A DNA stretch of 34,062 nt from Schleiferilactobacillus harbinensis DSM 16991 (GTDB lineage Bacteria; Bacillota; Bacilli; Lactobacillales; Lactobacillaceae): the NCBI RefSeq assembly GCF_000425885.1, contig NZ_AUEH01000037.1, forward strand, positions 1-34,062, given 5' to 3'. Position numbers and translations under genes: made by a program. The notes below the pieces were generated by a model. It was not told the DNA's origin. It made no database searches and saw nothing but the letters and a program-made list of their open reading frames with translations. How positions within the stretch are numbered: position 1 is the first letter of the stretch; every line of letters starts with the position of its first letter. Shown here piece after piece: positions 7,543 through 15,647 of the stretch.

Positions 7543-8429
7543 TTGCTCAACTATTCGCCCCCAGTGACCGGGCACCGGTCATTGCTAATATTGAGAAAGC
7601 CGTCGCGGCCGACCAGTTCAACAGCAAAGTGGAAACGGACGACCCAAACATTTCAATCAACCGGGAACAGGAATTATTGACCAACTATGTCCGGGATATT
7701 CATACCTGGTCTTATCGCGCCAACAATCTGATTGCCCGTACCGCGATGAACACCGCCGCCCGAGTCGTCACCCGGAACATGATCGTCACCGGTCAAGAAA
7801 ATCTAGCGGCAACGCCTGGCGGCGCGATCGTTACCAGCAACCACTTCAGTCCCATTGAAAACATGCTGGTCCGCAAAGCCCTGGGTATGCACCGGTTGTA
7901 TATCGTCAGCGAAGCGACGAACTTCTTCATGGATGGGTGGCTGGGCTACCTGATGCGCTATGCTGATACCATCCCAGTCAGTAAGGACATCCATTATGCC
8001 GGTCTGACTCTGCCGGACTTGCTGACCGAGCGGCTGAATGCTGGTCACAAGGTGCTGATCTATCCCGAACAGGAAATGTGGTTCAACTACCGCAAGCCGC
8101 GGCCGCCTAAGCGCGGGGCTTACTTCTATGCTGCCCGCCTCAATGTGCCCATCGTGTCCTGCTTCGTGGAAATCGCGGATATGCACCGCCAGTTGACCGA
8201 TCAATTCAACGAAACCCAATATCGGCTGCACATTCTGAAGCCAATTTTCCCCGACCCCGCCATATCCCCCCGGGATAACAGCCTGCGCATGGCTGCCCAG
8301 GATTATGCCCAGAAAAAGGCGGCATACGAAGCTATCTATCGGCAGCCTTTAGATTATAATTTCTCTCCCAGCGATATTGCCGGTTGGATTCCCGCTCGGC
8401 AGGAGGCGGTGCATGATGATGACCACTAA
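7539..8429 (+). CDS. PlsC-like acyltransferase, second copy (Asp replaced by Asn)
   Basis: A 296-residue acyltransferase-superfamily protein, a distant paralogue of the first gene in the operon. Block I is SNHFSPIEN: the His is kept and the position six residues later, Asp in the first copy, is Asn. Block III is YPEQEMWFNYRKPRPPKRGA, sharing YPE-x-x-x-W with the first copy. It continues with a typical AARLNVPIVSCFVEI strand. The first 80 residues are an extra N-terminal region. The start at 7539 has AGGGAG upstream and overlaps the previous stop (ATGA); a start at 7482 would lie deep inside the upstream gene. Whether the altered block I is active is open. Confidence 0.72.
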   Translation: MIAQLFAPSDRAPVIANIEKAVAADQFNSKVETDDPNISINREQELLTNYVRDIHTWSYRANNLIARTAMNTAARVVTRNMIVTGQENLAATPGGAIVTSNHFSPIENMLVRKALGMHRLYIVSEATNFFMDGWLGYLMRYADTIPVSKDIHYAGLTLPDLLTERLNAGHKVLIYPEQEMWFNYRKPRPPKRGAYFYAARLNVPIVSCFVEIADMHRQLTDQFNETQYRLHILKPIFPDPAISPRDNSLRMAAQDYAQKKAAYEAIYRQPLDYNFSPSDIAGWIPARQEAVHDDDH

Positions 8430-9063
8430 TGACGATCTGCAACTCTTTCGTGATGCCCACATCCTGGATGGCTTGACCGACAAACAGATCAGCATCTTGG
8501 CGGCCGCCATTGATGTCTTCGCGGCCAATGGCTACGCCAATTCCAGCACCAAAGAAATTGCCCGCCGCGCTGGCGTGGCGGAAGGTAACATCTTCAGCAC
8601 TTTCAAGAACAAACGCGGACTGCTCCACGCCATTATCGATCCGGTGCGCCAGTCGCTGTTTCCCCAGGCTATGGATGAACTCGTCAAATACAAGCTGGCC
8701 GTGAAGTACACCACCCTGCGCGAATTTCTCGACAACATCATTCGGGACCGCATCGGCTACTTGCGGGCGAACAGCAAAGTGATCAAAATCTTTGTCTCGG
8801 AATTATTCTATGATCAAGACATGCGCAGCCAATTCGTGCGCAAGTTTCCCGTTGCCTACTGGCTGCAATTTGATCGCCAATTTCACCACTTGAAGCGGCT
8901 CGGTCAGCTGGTCAACTGGAAAAATGGAGAAATCGGGGAAGTAATGTCCGGCATCATCGGCGAAGTCTTCCTTGGGTATCTTTTCTTTGGCCAGCCCTTG
9001 TCGGACGCAACAGTCCAACGAACGATCGATACATTGGTGACCGTTTTGACACCGCGGGTCTAA
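8413..9063 (+). CDS. TetR family transcriptional regulator
   Basis: A 216-residue TetR-type repressor. The N-terminal helix-turn-helix is clear: ILAAAIDVFAANGYANSSTKEIARRAGVAEGNIFSTFKNKRGLL. The C-terminal ligand-binding region is hydrophobic (FGQPLSDATV), perhaps for a lipid or acyl ligand. The ATG at 8413 sits 6 bp after AGGAGG (8401-8406); an earlier in-frame start at 8377 has no site. It overlaps the preceding acyltransferase by 17 bp and is the last gene of the operon, ending at a strong terminator. The 26-bp palindrome at the operon promoter is the obvious target, which would make the operon autorepressed. Confidence 0.9.
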   Translation: MMMTTNDDLQLFRDAHILDGLTDKQISILAAAIDVFAANGYANSSTKEIARRAGVAEGNIFSTFKNKRGLLHAIIDPVRQSLFPQAMDELVKYKLAVKYTTLREFLDNIIRDRIGYLRANSKVIKIFVSELFYDQDMRSQFVRKFPVAYWLQFDRQFHHLKRLGQLVNWKNGEIGEVMSGIIGEVFLGYLFFGQPLSDATVQRTIDTLVTVLTPRV

Positions 9064-9114
9064 AAAATCTCCCCCAATCGTGTGTACACGCACCACGATT
9101 GGGGGAGATTTTTT
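9062..9114. terminator. Bidirectional terminator between tetR and ROK kinase
   Basis: A perfect 21-bp stem: the left arm at 9062-9082 starts with six A and contains TCTCCCCCAATCGTG, and its complement lies at 9094-9114 and ends with six T. With A and T runs on both sides it can stop the two convergent transcripts. Confidence 0.9.
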
Positions 9115-9118
9115 CAGC

Positions 9119-10057
9119 TTAAGCTTTCAGTGTCTCCCGCACCAACGGATACACCGCTCCAATCAACCCAGCATCATTATGCAAACCGGTTGTTTTGACG
9201 GTACCCAGGGCCTTATCTTGAATATAGTGCAAACTCTCATGACGAATCAGGAACTCCTTGAACTTGGCCTGCAGCATGGTCATAAACTCGGTGTTGGCGC
9301 TGATACCGCCGCCAATCAGGATCAGTTCCGGGTCAAAGTTCGCAAATAAGTTCAGCAGCATGATGCACACATCTTCGATAAATTGATCAACAATGGGTTC
9401 GGCAATCGGGTCCTTATCTTGGGCCAGCTGCAAAATCTGCCGAGCATCGGTCACCGTGGGCTCATCGGGATAGACCCGGTGAACCGACATATTGTAGCGC
9501 CGGACCATGCCGCTGACCACCGCTGCATGCCAATTCAGCGATGCATCTTCCAGTTTTTGCGTCAGATCAATGTCATGGGTGATATTCCAGCCGAACTCGC
9601 CGGCCATCCCATGGGCGCCCCGGTAAACATCGCCGTTGATGACGATGCCGCCGCCAACGCCGGTCCCCAGGACCACGCAAAGATAATTTTCGACGCCCTG
9701 GGCATTGCCAAGCCAGTGTTCGGCAATCGCCGCGGCATTCGCGTCATTTTCTACTTTGACTGGCAAGCCAGTCATCTCTTTCAATTTATCAGCCAAAGGA
9801 TAACCGTTGAGACACTTGATTGCTCCAGCCGTAATCATGTAGCCGTCCCGTCGGACAATACCGGGAATCGACACGCCGACACCGGCTACCGCGAACTTAT
9901 TTTTGTACTGTGCAACAACTTTCTGCATCCCGGCTAGCAACGGGACCTGCTTCTTCTCCGTCGGCAGTGCTCCCTTCTCGACAATCTTTCCGGCAGCATC
10001 AACTACCCCGTACTTGATCGTTGTACCACCCATATCAAATCCCACGTAATACTTCAT
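9119..10057 (-). CDS. ROK family sugar kinase
   Basis: A 312-residue ROK-family kinase that would phosphorylate an imported hexose or amino sugar with ATP. It has the phosphate loop DMGGTTIK (8-15), the catalytic Asp in VENDANAAA, and the adenosine motif VVLGTGVGGGIVING. The usual zinc site (CxCGxxGCxE) and the His of GEFGH are missing: the region reads GEFGWNITHDIDL. This suggests a non-standard substrate or fold detail. It is the last gene of the minus-strand sugar uptake locus, after a YesL-like gene, so it probably acts on the sugar taken in by that transporter. The start ATG has AAAAGGAATGGGGAAG upstream. Confidence 0.88.
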   Translation of the reverse strand: MKYYVGFDMGGTTIKYGVVDAAGKIVEKGALPTEKKQVPLLAGMQKVVAQYKNKFAVAGVGVSIPGIVRRDGYMITAGAIKCLNGYPLADKLKEMTGLPVKVENDANAAAIAEHWLGNAQGVENYLCVVLGTGVGGGIVINGDVYRGAHGMAGEFGWNITHDIDLTQKLEDASLNWHAAVVSGMVRRYNMSVHRVYPDEPTVTDARQILQLAQDKDPIAEPIVDQFIEDVCIMLLNLFANFDPELILIGGGISANTEFMTMLQAKFKEFLIRHESLHYIQDKALGTVKTTGLHNDAGLIGAVYPLVRETLKA

Positions 10058-10075
10058 ACTGCTTCCCCATTCCTT

Positions 10076-10678
10076 TTAGTCTTGATCATATTTTGCGAAC
10101 ACCCGTTGCAGCAGCCAGCTTTGCAGATACGCCGTGCCGGCAAAGCCCATCAGTAAGATGATGATGAACAGCCAATGGTACTTGAACGGCAGATAGAAGA
10201 TGACGGCAATCATCAGCAGAAAGATGACGATCGATTCCCAGGCATTGCCCACCGCCAGGGTCACCGAATTGCGCAGAATCTGCCCAATGGTTTCCTGATA
10301 GCGAGCGGCCAGCGGAAAGATATACATCACCGCCAGCAACGCCACCGCGTAGACGGCAATCACCGCAATCATGACCGGTGAAGTGCCGCCGATCCACCAG
10401 TAGCCGCCCACCATTCCCGCGGCCAAACCAATGACCAGCAGACCCAGAAGGCTGCCCTGCCGCCAATTGGCCCGGTAAGCGCGCCAAAATCCAGGCGCCA
10501 CAGCGACCGTATTGAGATCATCAAGTTTCAACGCCATACTGTACAGCGCCGTCAGTGATGCCCCGACGGTCACGATGGGCAGTGCTCCGATAACGAATAA
10601 CACGTTCAAGACAATCAGCTGATAGATCTTCTGCAATATCCGATAAGCCTTGCCGTCTAGTGCAAAGAAGCGGGCCAT
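10076..10678 (-). CDS. YesL-like DUF624 membrane protein
   Basis: A 200-residue polytopic membrane protein of the YesL/DUF624 family. It opens with a typical sequence (RILQKIYQLIVLNVLFVIGALPIVTVGASLTALY) and has about five membrane spans. DUF624 genes sit next to LplABC/Yte-type oligosaccharide importers, as here; their role is not established. The start at 10678 is chosen among three close ATG codons because AAAGGAG is then 9 bp upstream. It lies 18 bp before the ROK kinase gene, with a terminator hairpin between it and the binding-protein gene. Confidence 0.82.
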   Translation of the reverse strand: MARFFALDGKAYRILQKIYQLIVLNVLFVIGALPIVTVGASLTALYSMALKLDDLNTVAVAPGFWRAYRANWRQGSLLGLLVIGLAAGMVGGYWWIGGTSPVMIAVIAVYAVALLAVMYIFPLAARYQETIGQILRNSVTLAVGNAWESIVIFLLMIAVIFYLPFKYHWLFIIILLMGFAGTAYLQSWLLQRVFAKYDQD

Positions 10679-10693
10679 CGTCATCATCTCCTT

Positions 10694-10722
10694 TAAAGAA
10701 AAAGGGCCGCCGCCGGCCCTTT
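10694..10722 (-). terminator. Terminator between binding protein and yesL-like genes
   Basis: AAAGGGCCG (10701-10709) and CGGCCCTTT (10714-10722) form a GC-rich 9-bp stem. On the minus strand it is followed by TTTTTCTTT. It would reduce transcription from the binding-protein gene into the YesL-like and kinase genes, setting a high level for the binding protein. Confidence 0.7.
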
Positions 10723-10736
10723 CCCCATTATACAAG

Positions 10737-12401
10737 TTACTTCATATTCAATTTCTTCATGTTCGCTTGAATATTCTTGTCGCGGGTCTTGTTGATCTGA
10801 TCAATACTGTTATCCTTTTCGAAGTCTTTATACTTCTTCAGGGTTGCATTGAAATCAGCTTCTGACTTGGCCCGAATCAAGCTCACCAGCGTTGTGCTCC
10901 AGTTCGTTTGAATCGCAGAGTACGCCCGAGCTTCTTGCGTACCAGGATCCGGCACAATGTTTTCAGTCTTGAATTGCGGTGTCAGATACTTCTGACCCCA
11001 TGCCTGCATCTGCCAAACGGCCTTCACGTAGGAATCCTTGTTCAAGGCCTTGTAGCGGTCATGACCAAAGAGAATGAATTCGCCCATCCGGTACTGATTC
11101 TGCCATTTATCCGGATCAGATTGCTGAACCTTCAACGCACTCGGCGTCCACTTCACCATGCCGTCACCGGCATCTTCATAAGTCTGGCCCTTGATGCCGA
11201 AATTGACTAACATTTGGCCGCGATCACTCAACAAATATTCAAATACCTGAATGGCCTTAGCTGGATTCTTGGACTTATTCGAAATGTAATTGATCAACCA
11301 ACCCGAAATCCCTGCTTGGGACAATGTTGGTTTACGGCCAACTGTACTTTGAATTCCGTCAATGGCGATATATTGCTCATCAGGATGCTTAGAGGCAAAG
11401 GTTTGCAAGTTGATCCCGTGATTGACGTCACTACCCATCATGATTGTGGCGTACTTACCAGCGTTGACTTTTTCATTAAAGGCATTGGAGTCATCGGTAA
11501 AGCTGTCATCGCTGATATTGCCCGCTGCATGGACTTCACGGAACGCATTCAGCCACTTCAGATAATCGCTGTCCAGGTTACGAGCATAGTACTTATTGTC
11601 TTTGGTAACGATCGGCACACCCAACATATCCTGAACGACGTTGTCCAGCGAACTGTTCCCGCCAGAGAAATCATTGAAGCCAAACGGGCTCAGCTTCGGG
11701 AATTTCTCCTTAATTGCAGCCATTCCTTTGACGAAGCCTTCTGGAGTTGTGAAGTCCTGTTTCCCGATAGCCGCCAAGACATCTTTACGGATGATAAAGG
11801 CATCTCGTGCGGGTACTTTGCCGGACTTGTAATCGGCTTCCGTATTGGAATAGTTCGGATAGCCATAAGTCTTGCCATCCTTCAGCTTGTACCAATTTAA
11901 AGTATCGGTCCGAGCGACTTTGTAGAAATACGGATCATACTTCGTAGCCAAGTCTTGCAACGGATAAGCCCATTGATCAGCCGTCCGGGCAACCTTAGAG
12001 TTTGGATCACCGATGGTCACGATATCCGGCAATTTGCCGGAGGCAAAGTACGTGTTTAACTTGGTGTCATCCCCGGTGACAAACTTGATGTTTAAGTTCA
12101 AATCTTTCTTGATTTGCTTGGTGATCATGTCCTTGCCGTAAGACTTGTTCCACCAATCCGCATTGACATACCAGGTCAGTGTGTTGTCTTTGCTCTTGTC
12201 GGATTTCCAAGCCGGGGTGTTCTTTGATACTTTGTAACCCGCCTTCGGTAGATTATCGCCCGACTTTGCTGAATCAGAACCAGAGGAACCGCACCCGGCG
12301 GCAATTAACATAGTAGCTGTCGCAACGGCAGCAATGACGCCAAGACGCGCCAAACGTTTTGTAATACTCACTGTGGACATCTCCCTCAAATATTTCTTCA
12401 T
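10737..12401 (-). CDS. Carbohydrate ABC transporter binding lipoprotein (LplA-like)
   Basis: A large (about 544-554 residues) family 1 extracellular solute-binding protein. It has a signal peptide ending in the lipobox LIAAGC, then a Ser/Gly/Asp-rich linker and a long LplA/YtcQ-like body (NTLTWYVNADWWNKSYG). The length is typical of the LplA group, which binds oligosaccharides. Two starts are possible: ATG at 12401 with AAGGA upstream, or GTG at 12371 with GAGGGAG 9 bp upstream; the second gives a more usual signal peptide. It follows the two permease genes. The cognate ATPase is not encoded nearby. The ligand is unknown. Confidence 0.88.
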   Translation of the reverse strand: MKKYLREMSTVSITKRLARLGVIAAVATATMLIAAGCGSSGSDSAKSGDNLPKAGYKVSKNTPAWKSDKSKDNTLTWYVNADWWNKSYGKDMITKQIKKDLNLNIKFVTGDDTKLNTYFASGKLPDIVTIGDPNSKVARTADQWAYPLQDLATKYDPYFYKVARTDTLNWYKLKDGKTYGYPNYSNTEADYKSGKVPARDAFIIRKDVLAAIGKQDFTTPEGFVKGMAAIKEKFPKLSPFGFNDFSGGNSSLDNVVQDMLGVPIVTKDNKYYARNLDSDYLKWLNAFREVHAAGNISDDSFTDDSNAFNEKVNAGKYATIMMGSDVNHGINLQTFASKHPDEQYIAIDGIQSTVGRKPTLSQAGISGWLINYISNKSKNPAKAIQVFEYLLSDRGQMLVNFGIKGQTYEDAGDGMVKWTPSALKVQQSDPDKWQNQYRMGEFILFGHDRYKALNKDSYVKAVWQMQAWGQKYLTPQFKTENIVPDPGTQEARAYSAIQTNWSTTLVSLIRAKSEADFNATLKKYKDFEKDNSIDQINKTRDKNIQANMKKLNMK

Positions 12402-12407
12402 GACAGA

Positions 12408-13336
12408 CTATTCCTTCACGGCGCCCAACATAGTGCCGCTTACGAAGTATCGCTGAACAAACGGATAAAGAATCAGAATCGGCAGGATCGTGATCATGAT
12501 CGTGGCCAGCTGCACCCCCCTTGATGTGGTACTGATCGCTACTTGGGCTTTCAACCCCGTTGTACTCGCTGCTTGGGCTTTGACAATAATATCGTATAAG
12601 CGCATCTGCAATGGATAGAGTCCTTCATTGGTCACGTACAGTTTCGTGGTCATGAAGTCGTTCCATTGCCAGACCCCGTTGAACAGGGCAATCGTGGCTA
12701 AGGCCGGTTTGGATAGGGGCAAAATAATGCTCCAGAACACCTTGTAATCACTGGCCCATCGATTTTGGCAGATTCTTCCAGGGAATCCGGTACTTGACGG
12801 AAGAAGTTCATGAGGATGATGACGTCGTAGTAGCTGAACAAAGACGGAATGATATAGACCCAGAAGGTATCCAGCATGCCCAAGGACTTGATCAGCAAGT
12901 AAGTCGGAATCATCCCGCCGGAGAAGAACATCGTGATGATGCCCATGGTGGAATACAACTTGCGGCCCCGCAACCGCCGCTTGCTTAATGGATATGCAAC
13001 GATTGCACAGAACAGTGTGTGGGTAATGACCCCCACTGCGGTTTTGGCAAACGAGATAAAGAACGAACGCCACAAGCCCGGATCGCGGAATACCGCACGG
13101 TAATTATCTAGTGACAGCTGCTGCGGCCAAAAGATAAAATTGCCGTTACTCAATGCCGTTGATGAGGCAAAGGATGAAATGACAATGTTCCAAAGCGGCA
13201 CAACAATGATCAAGGTAAACAAACTCAGAATGATGATATTGACAACATTAAACACCCGGGTGCCTTTGGTTTCGCGGACGCGACTGCCAGACTTGCGGGT
13301 ACCGAATGGCGATTTTCGTGCACTTTTTAATTCCAT
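12408..13336 (-). pseudogene. Sugar ABC permease (LplC/YtcP-like), frameshifted
   Basis: A CUT1 permease of about 310 residues interrupted by one frameshift. The N-terminal part (from ATG 13336, GGGGAGGG upstream) reads through the membrane spans up to SLEESAKIDG in the EAA loop, then goes out of frame. The remaining EAA loop (SDYKVFWSIILPLSKPALA) and the last spans through GTMLGAVKE continue in another frame to the stop at 12408. Adding one base near 12754-12756 (a CCC run, GGG on the coding strand) restores DGASDYK. The gene is therefore broken at the surface that contacts the ATPase, or the assembly lost one G. All other family features are intact. Confidence 0.85.
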
Positions 13337-13352
13337 GATTTTCGCCCTCCCC

Positions 13353-14306
13353 TTACAATACCGACTGGTTGTCGTTCAGTTTCTTGGTTACCAAGTTGGC
13401 TCCAACCAATAAGATCACGGAGATCACGGATACCCCAAGACCTACGGCGGTCGCATACGAGAAGTCGCCTTGGGTCAGCCCAACCCGATACACATAGGAG
13501 TTGATGACTTCAGCGGCTGGCTGGTTTTGAGAATTCATCAAGACCAAGGTCTGATCCAAGTTAGAACCAAACAGCGCGGATACCGAAAGAATCAAATTCA
13601 ACGAAATGATGTTGCTGATGCCGGGCAAGGTAATACTCCAAATTTGGCGCAACTTCGACGCCCCATCCATTTCCGCCGCTTCGTAATAGGTCGGATCGAT
13701 TCCGGCCATGGTGGCCAGGTACAAGATGGTACCCCAGCCGACTTCTTTCCAGACGTCGGACCAGGCAGCAATGTTCCAATACTTATTGGCATCCAACATG
13801 TAGTTAGCCTGAGAATGGAACCCAATCAAACCGAGGAACTGATTGATCAACCCATTAGAGGACATCCAGTTGATCAGCATCCCGCCTAAGATGATCCACG
13901 ATAGAAAGTGGGGCAGGTAGGTAATCGTCTGCACGATTTTTTTGAATGGTCCCCAGTTCACTTCATAAATCATGATGGCTAAGGCGATTGGTAAGAAGAA
14001 CTCAATCGTCAGCTTGATGGCACTGATGCCCACTGTGTTCCACACGGCTTGCCAGAAGTACTTGTCGCCCATGATCGTTTGAAAGTTCTGGATGCCATTC
14101 CATTTCGCCCCGCCAATGGTATCAGTGACTGAATAGCTCTTGAAGGCTAAGGTCAAACCATAGATGGGAATAAAGTTGAACACGATCATAAAGAGAATCC
14201 CTGGAAGCATCATCGACTGCATCTGCCATTGCGAGCGGAAATCGGTGAACCAATTCTTCAATCGAGTCCCGACACTCCGCTTTCTCCCCGCAGGAACTGC
14301 TTTCAT
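13353..14306 (-). CDS. Sugar ABC permease (LplB/YteP-like)
   Basis: A 317-residue CUT1 permease with about six membrane spans. It opens with the typical LplB pattern (MMLPGILFMIVFNFIPIYGLTLAFKSY) and has the EAA loop YYEAAEMDGASKLRQIWSIT, which contacts the ATPase. It is the first gene of the transport operon; the next permease follows 16 bp downstream. The start ATG at 14306 is chosen because AAAGGGG lies 8 bp upstream; a GTG three codons earlier is less likely. Transcription probably starts from the -10 at 14343-14348, which overlaps the LacI-type operator 14328-14345. Confidence 0.9.
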   Translation of the reverse strand: MKAVPAGRKRSVGTRLKNWFTDFRSQWQMQSMMLPGILFMIVFNFIPIYGLTLAFKSYSVTDTIGGAKWNGIQNFQTIMGDKYFWQAVWNTVGISAIKLTIEFFLPIALAIMIYEVNWGPFKKIVQTITYLPHFLSWIILGGMLINWMSSNGLINQFLGLIGFHSQANYMLDANKYWNIAAWSDVWKEVGWGTILYLATMAGIDPTYYEAAEMDGASKLRQIWSITLPGISNIISLNLILSVSALFGSNLDQTLVLMNSQNQPAAEVINSYVYRVGLTQGDFSYATAVGLGVSVISVILLVGANLVTKKLNDNQSVL

Positions 14307-14327
14307 TGTACACACCCCTTTGCACTG

Positions 14328-14348
14328 AATAAAAACGTTTTTATTATA
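14328..14348 (-). promoter_or_regulatory. LacI-type operator and -10 of the transport operon
   Basis: AATAAAAACGTTTTTATT (14328-14345) is a perfect 18-bp palindrome. It overlaps the minus-strand -10 TATAAT (14343-14348) of the permease operon. The same core recurs twice upstream of the adjacent lacI gene, so it is very probably the operator of that regulator. Confidence 0.8.
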
Positions 14349-14363
14349 TTGGAAACTGCAAGC

Positions 14364-15356
14364 TCACTTGATGGTCGTCGAATTACGGACAACCAGCTGA
14401 CCGTCCAAGACTTCTGACTGGCCTTGATCATTATTGCTGATCATGCCCACCAACTGCTTCACCGCCAGCACGCCTTGCCGCCCGATGGGATTCCGGGTAG
14501 TCGTGAGCGACGGTTGAAAATACTGCGCGATTTCGACATCATCGAACCCAATGACACTCACCTCTTGGGGCACACTGATGCCGCTCTCCTTCAATGCCCG
14601 CATAGCACCAATGGCTGAAATATCATTCCCAGCTAGAATGCCGTCCGGGATATCCTCCGGATGCAGACTGATGAACCGGCGCATTTCGCTATACGACGTC
14701 GGTTCTTCGAACAACCCGAGAATAATCAAGTCTTTATTCACGGGTAACCCATATTTTTTTAACGCATCCTCATAGCCTCGCTGCCGTTCGTTGCTATCGT
14801 AGTTATCTGGATAACCCGCAAGATAGGCGATCTTGCGACGACCAAGGCTGATGAGATACGCTGTGGCGTCAAACGCTTCCTGATAGGAATTGAACGTAAT
14901 ACTGCCAATCTTGTCCGCAACCATTGGCCGATCCAAGAAGATTGCTGGGACGCGGTGCTGACTGATCATATCAACGTCTGGGCCAGTGATTCGACTTTCA
15001 AAGACGATCACCCCGTCAACCACGTTGCCGAAGAGATAGTTTTGAATCGTATCATGGCGCTTGGTGACGAAGACGTTCAGCCCAAAACCCATGTTATCGG
15101 CCGTCCGAGCGATGGATTCGATCAACGCATAGAAGTAAGGCCCGGAAACACTGTTGGTGAAGAACCCCAGCATGTTGGTTTGGCCAGATTTCAATTGCTT
15201 ACCTAAAAGATTAGGTACATAATTGAGCTCTTTAGCCGCGGCCAATACTTTGAGCTTGGTCTCCGCCTTAACAACGTCCACCCCATTCAATGCCTTGGAA
15301 ACAGTGGCAATCGAAACGCCCGCTGCTTTGGCCACATCACGGATCGTCGGCTTCAT
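14364..15356 (-). CDS. LacI family transcriptional regulator
   Basis: A 330-residue LacI/GalR regulator. The N-terminal helix-turn-helix and hinge are textbook (TIRDVAKAAGVSIATVSKALNG), followed by the YVPNLLGKQLKSGQT linker and a periplasmic-binding-protein-like effector domain ending in DDVEIAQYFQPSLTTTRNP. The ATG at 15356 is 8 bp after GGGAGG; two earlier in-frame starts are too close to it. It lies upstream of the permease genes on the same strand. Three operators with the core AAAACGTTTT (14328-14345, 15374-15390, 15573-15590) surround it, suggesting it controls both itself and the transporter in response to the imported sugar. A cre box adds CcpA control. Confidence 0.92.
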   Translation of the reverse strand: MKPTIRDVAKAAGVSIATVSKALNGVDVVKAETKLKVLAAAKELNYVPNLLGKQLKSGQTNMLGFFTNSVSGPYFYALIESIARTADNMGFGLNVFVTKRHDTIQNYLFGNVVDGVIVFESRITGPDVDMISQHRVPAIFLDRPMVADKIGSITFNSYQEAFDATAYLISLGRRKIAYLAGYPDNYDSNERQRGYEDALKKYGLPVNKDLIILGLFEEPTSYSEMRRFISLHPEDIPDGILAGNDISAIGAMRALKESGISVPQEVSVIGFDDVEIAQYFQPSLTTTRNPIGRQGVLAVKQLVGMISNNDQGQSEVLDGQLVVRNSTTIK

Positions 15357-15373
15357 CTTCATCACCTCCCACT

Positions 15374-15433
15374 TTGAAAACGTTTTTACTCTTGTAGAAT
15401 AGCATCTCTTTTTGATAAATGCAAGCGGTTACA
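15374..15433 (-). promoter_or_regulatory. lacI promoter with LacI-type operator and cre box
   Basis: The minus-strand promoter is TTGCAT (15419-15424), 17 bp, TATTCT (15396-15401). A LacI-type operator with the core AAAACGTTTT (15377-15386) lies just downstream. A cre-like box TGCAAGCGGTTACA (15420-15433) matches the CcpA consensus at 13 of 14 positions and covers the -35, a classic repressing position. Confidence 0.7.
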
Positions 15434-15572
15434 CTTGAGAAACATGTCCCGAAATATGGAACGTCATTATCTGAAATAACAGCAATTTAGTAAATTTTAC
15501 CCACGCATCGGCATGCTTATCAGTTTATTCTGATATATCACTCACCAGTGTCAATGAAATCCACCTATACGA

Positions 15573-15590
15573 AATAAAAACGTTTTTACT
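15573..15590. promoter_or_regulatory. Third LacI-type operator
   Basis: AATAAAAACGTTTTTACT differs at one position from the perfect palindrome at 14328-14345. It lies about 200 bp upstream of the lacI promoter operator, so a DNA loop between the two sites is possible. Confidence 0.6.
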
Positions 15591-15599
15591 AAATAACTA

Positions 15600-15632
15600 A
15601 AAACAACACCCCTCAGTTAAGGAGTGTTGTTA
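15600..15632 (-). terminator. Terminator of first SDR gene
   Basis: AACAACACCCCT and AGGAGTGTTGTT form a 12-bp stem (one G-T pair), followed on the minus strand by a T run, just after the stop of the SDR gene at 15648. Confidence 0.75.
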
Positions 15633-15647
15633 ATTACCGCCTAATCG

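Noticed and set aside
9383-9937. Long plus-strand ORF opposite the ROK kinase
   Set aside because: It is antisense to a gene with complete family motifs, lacks a ribosome binding site and has no recognisable domain.
11214-11900. 228-codon plus-strand ORF opposite the binding-protein gene
   Set aside because: Antisense shadow of a lipoprotein gene with clear signal peptide and family pattern.
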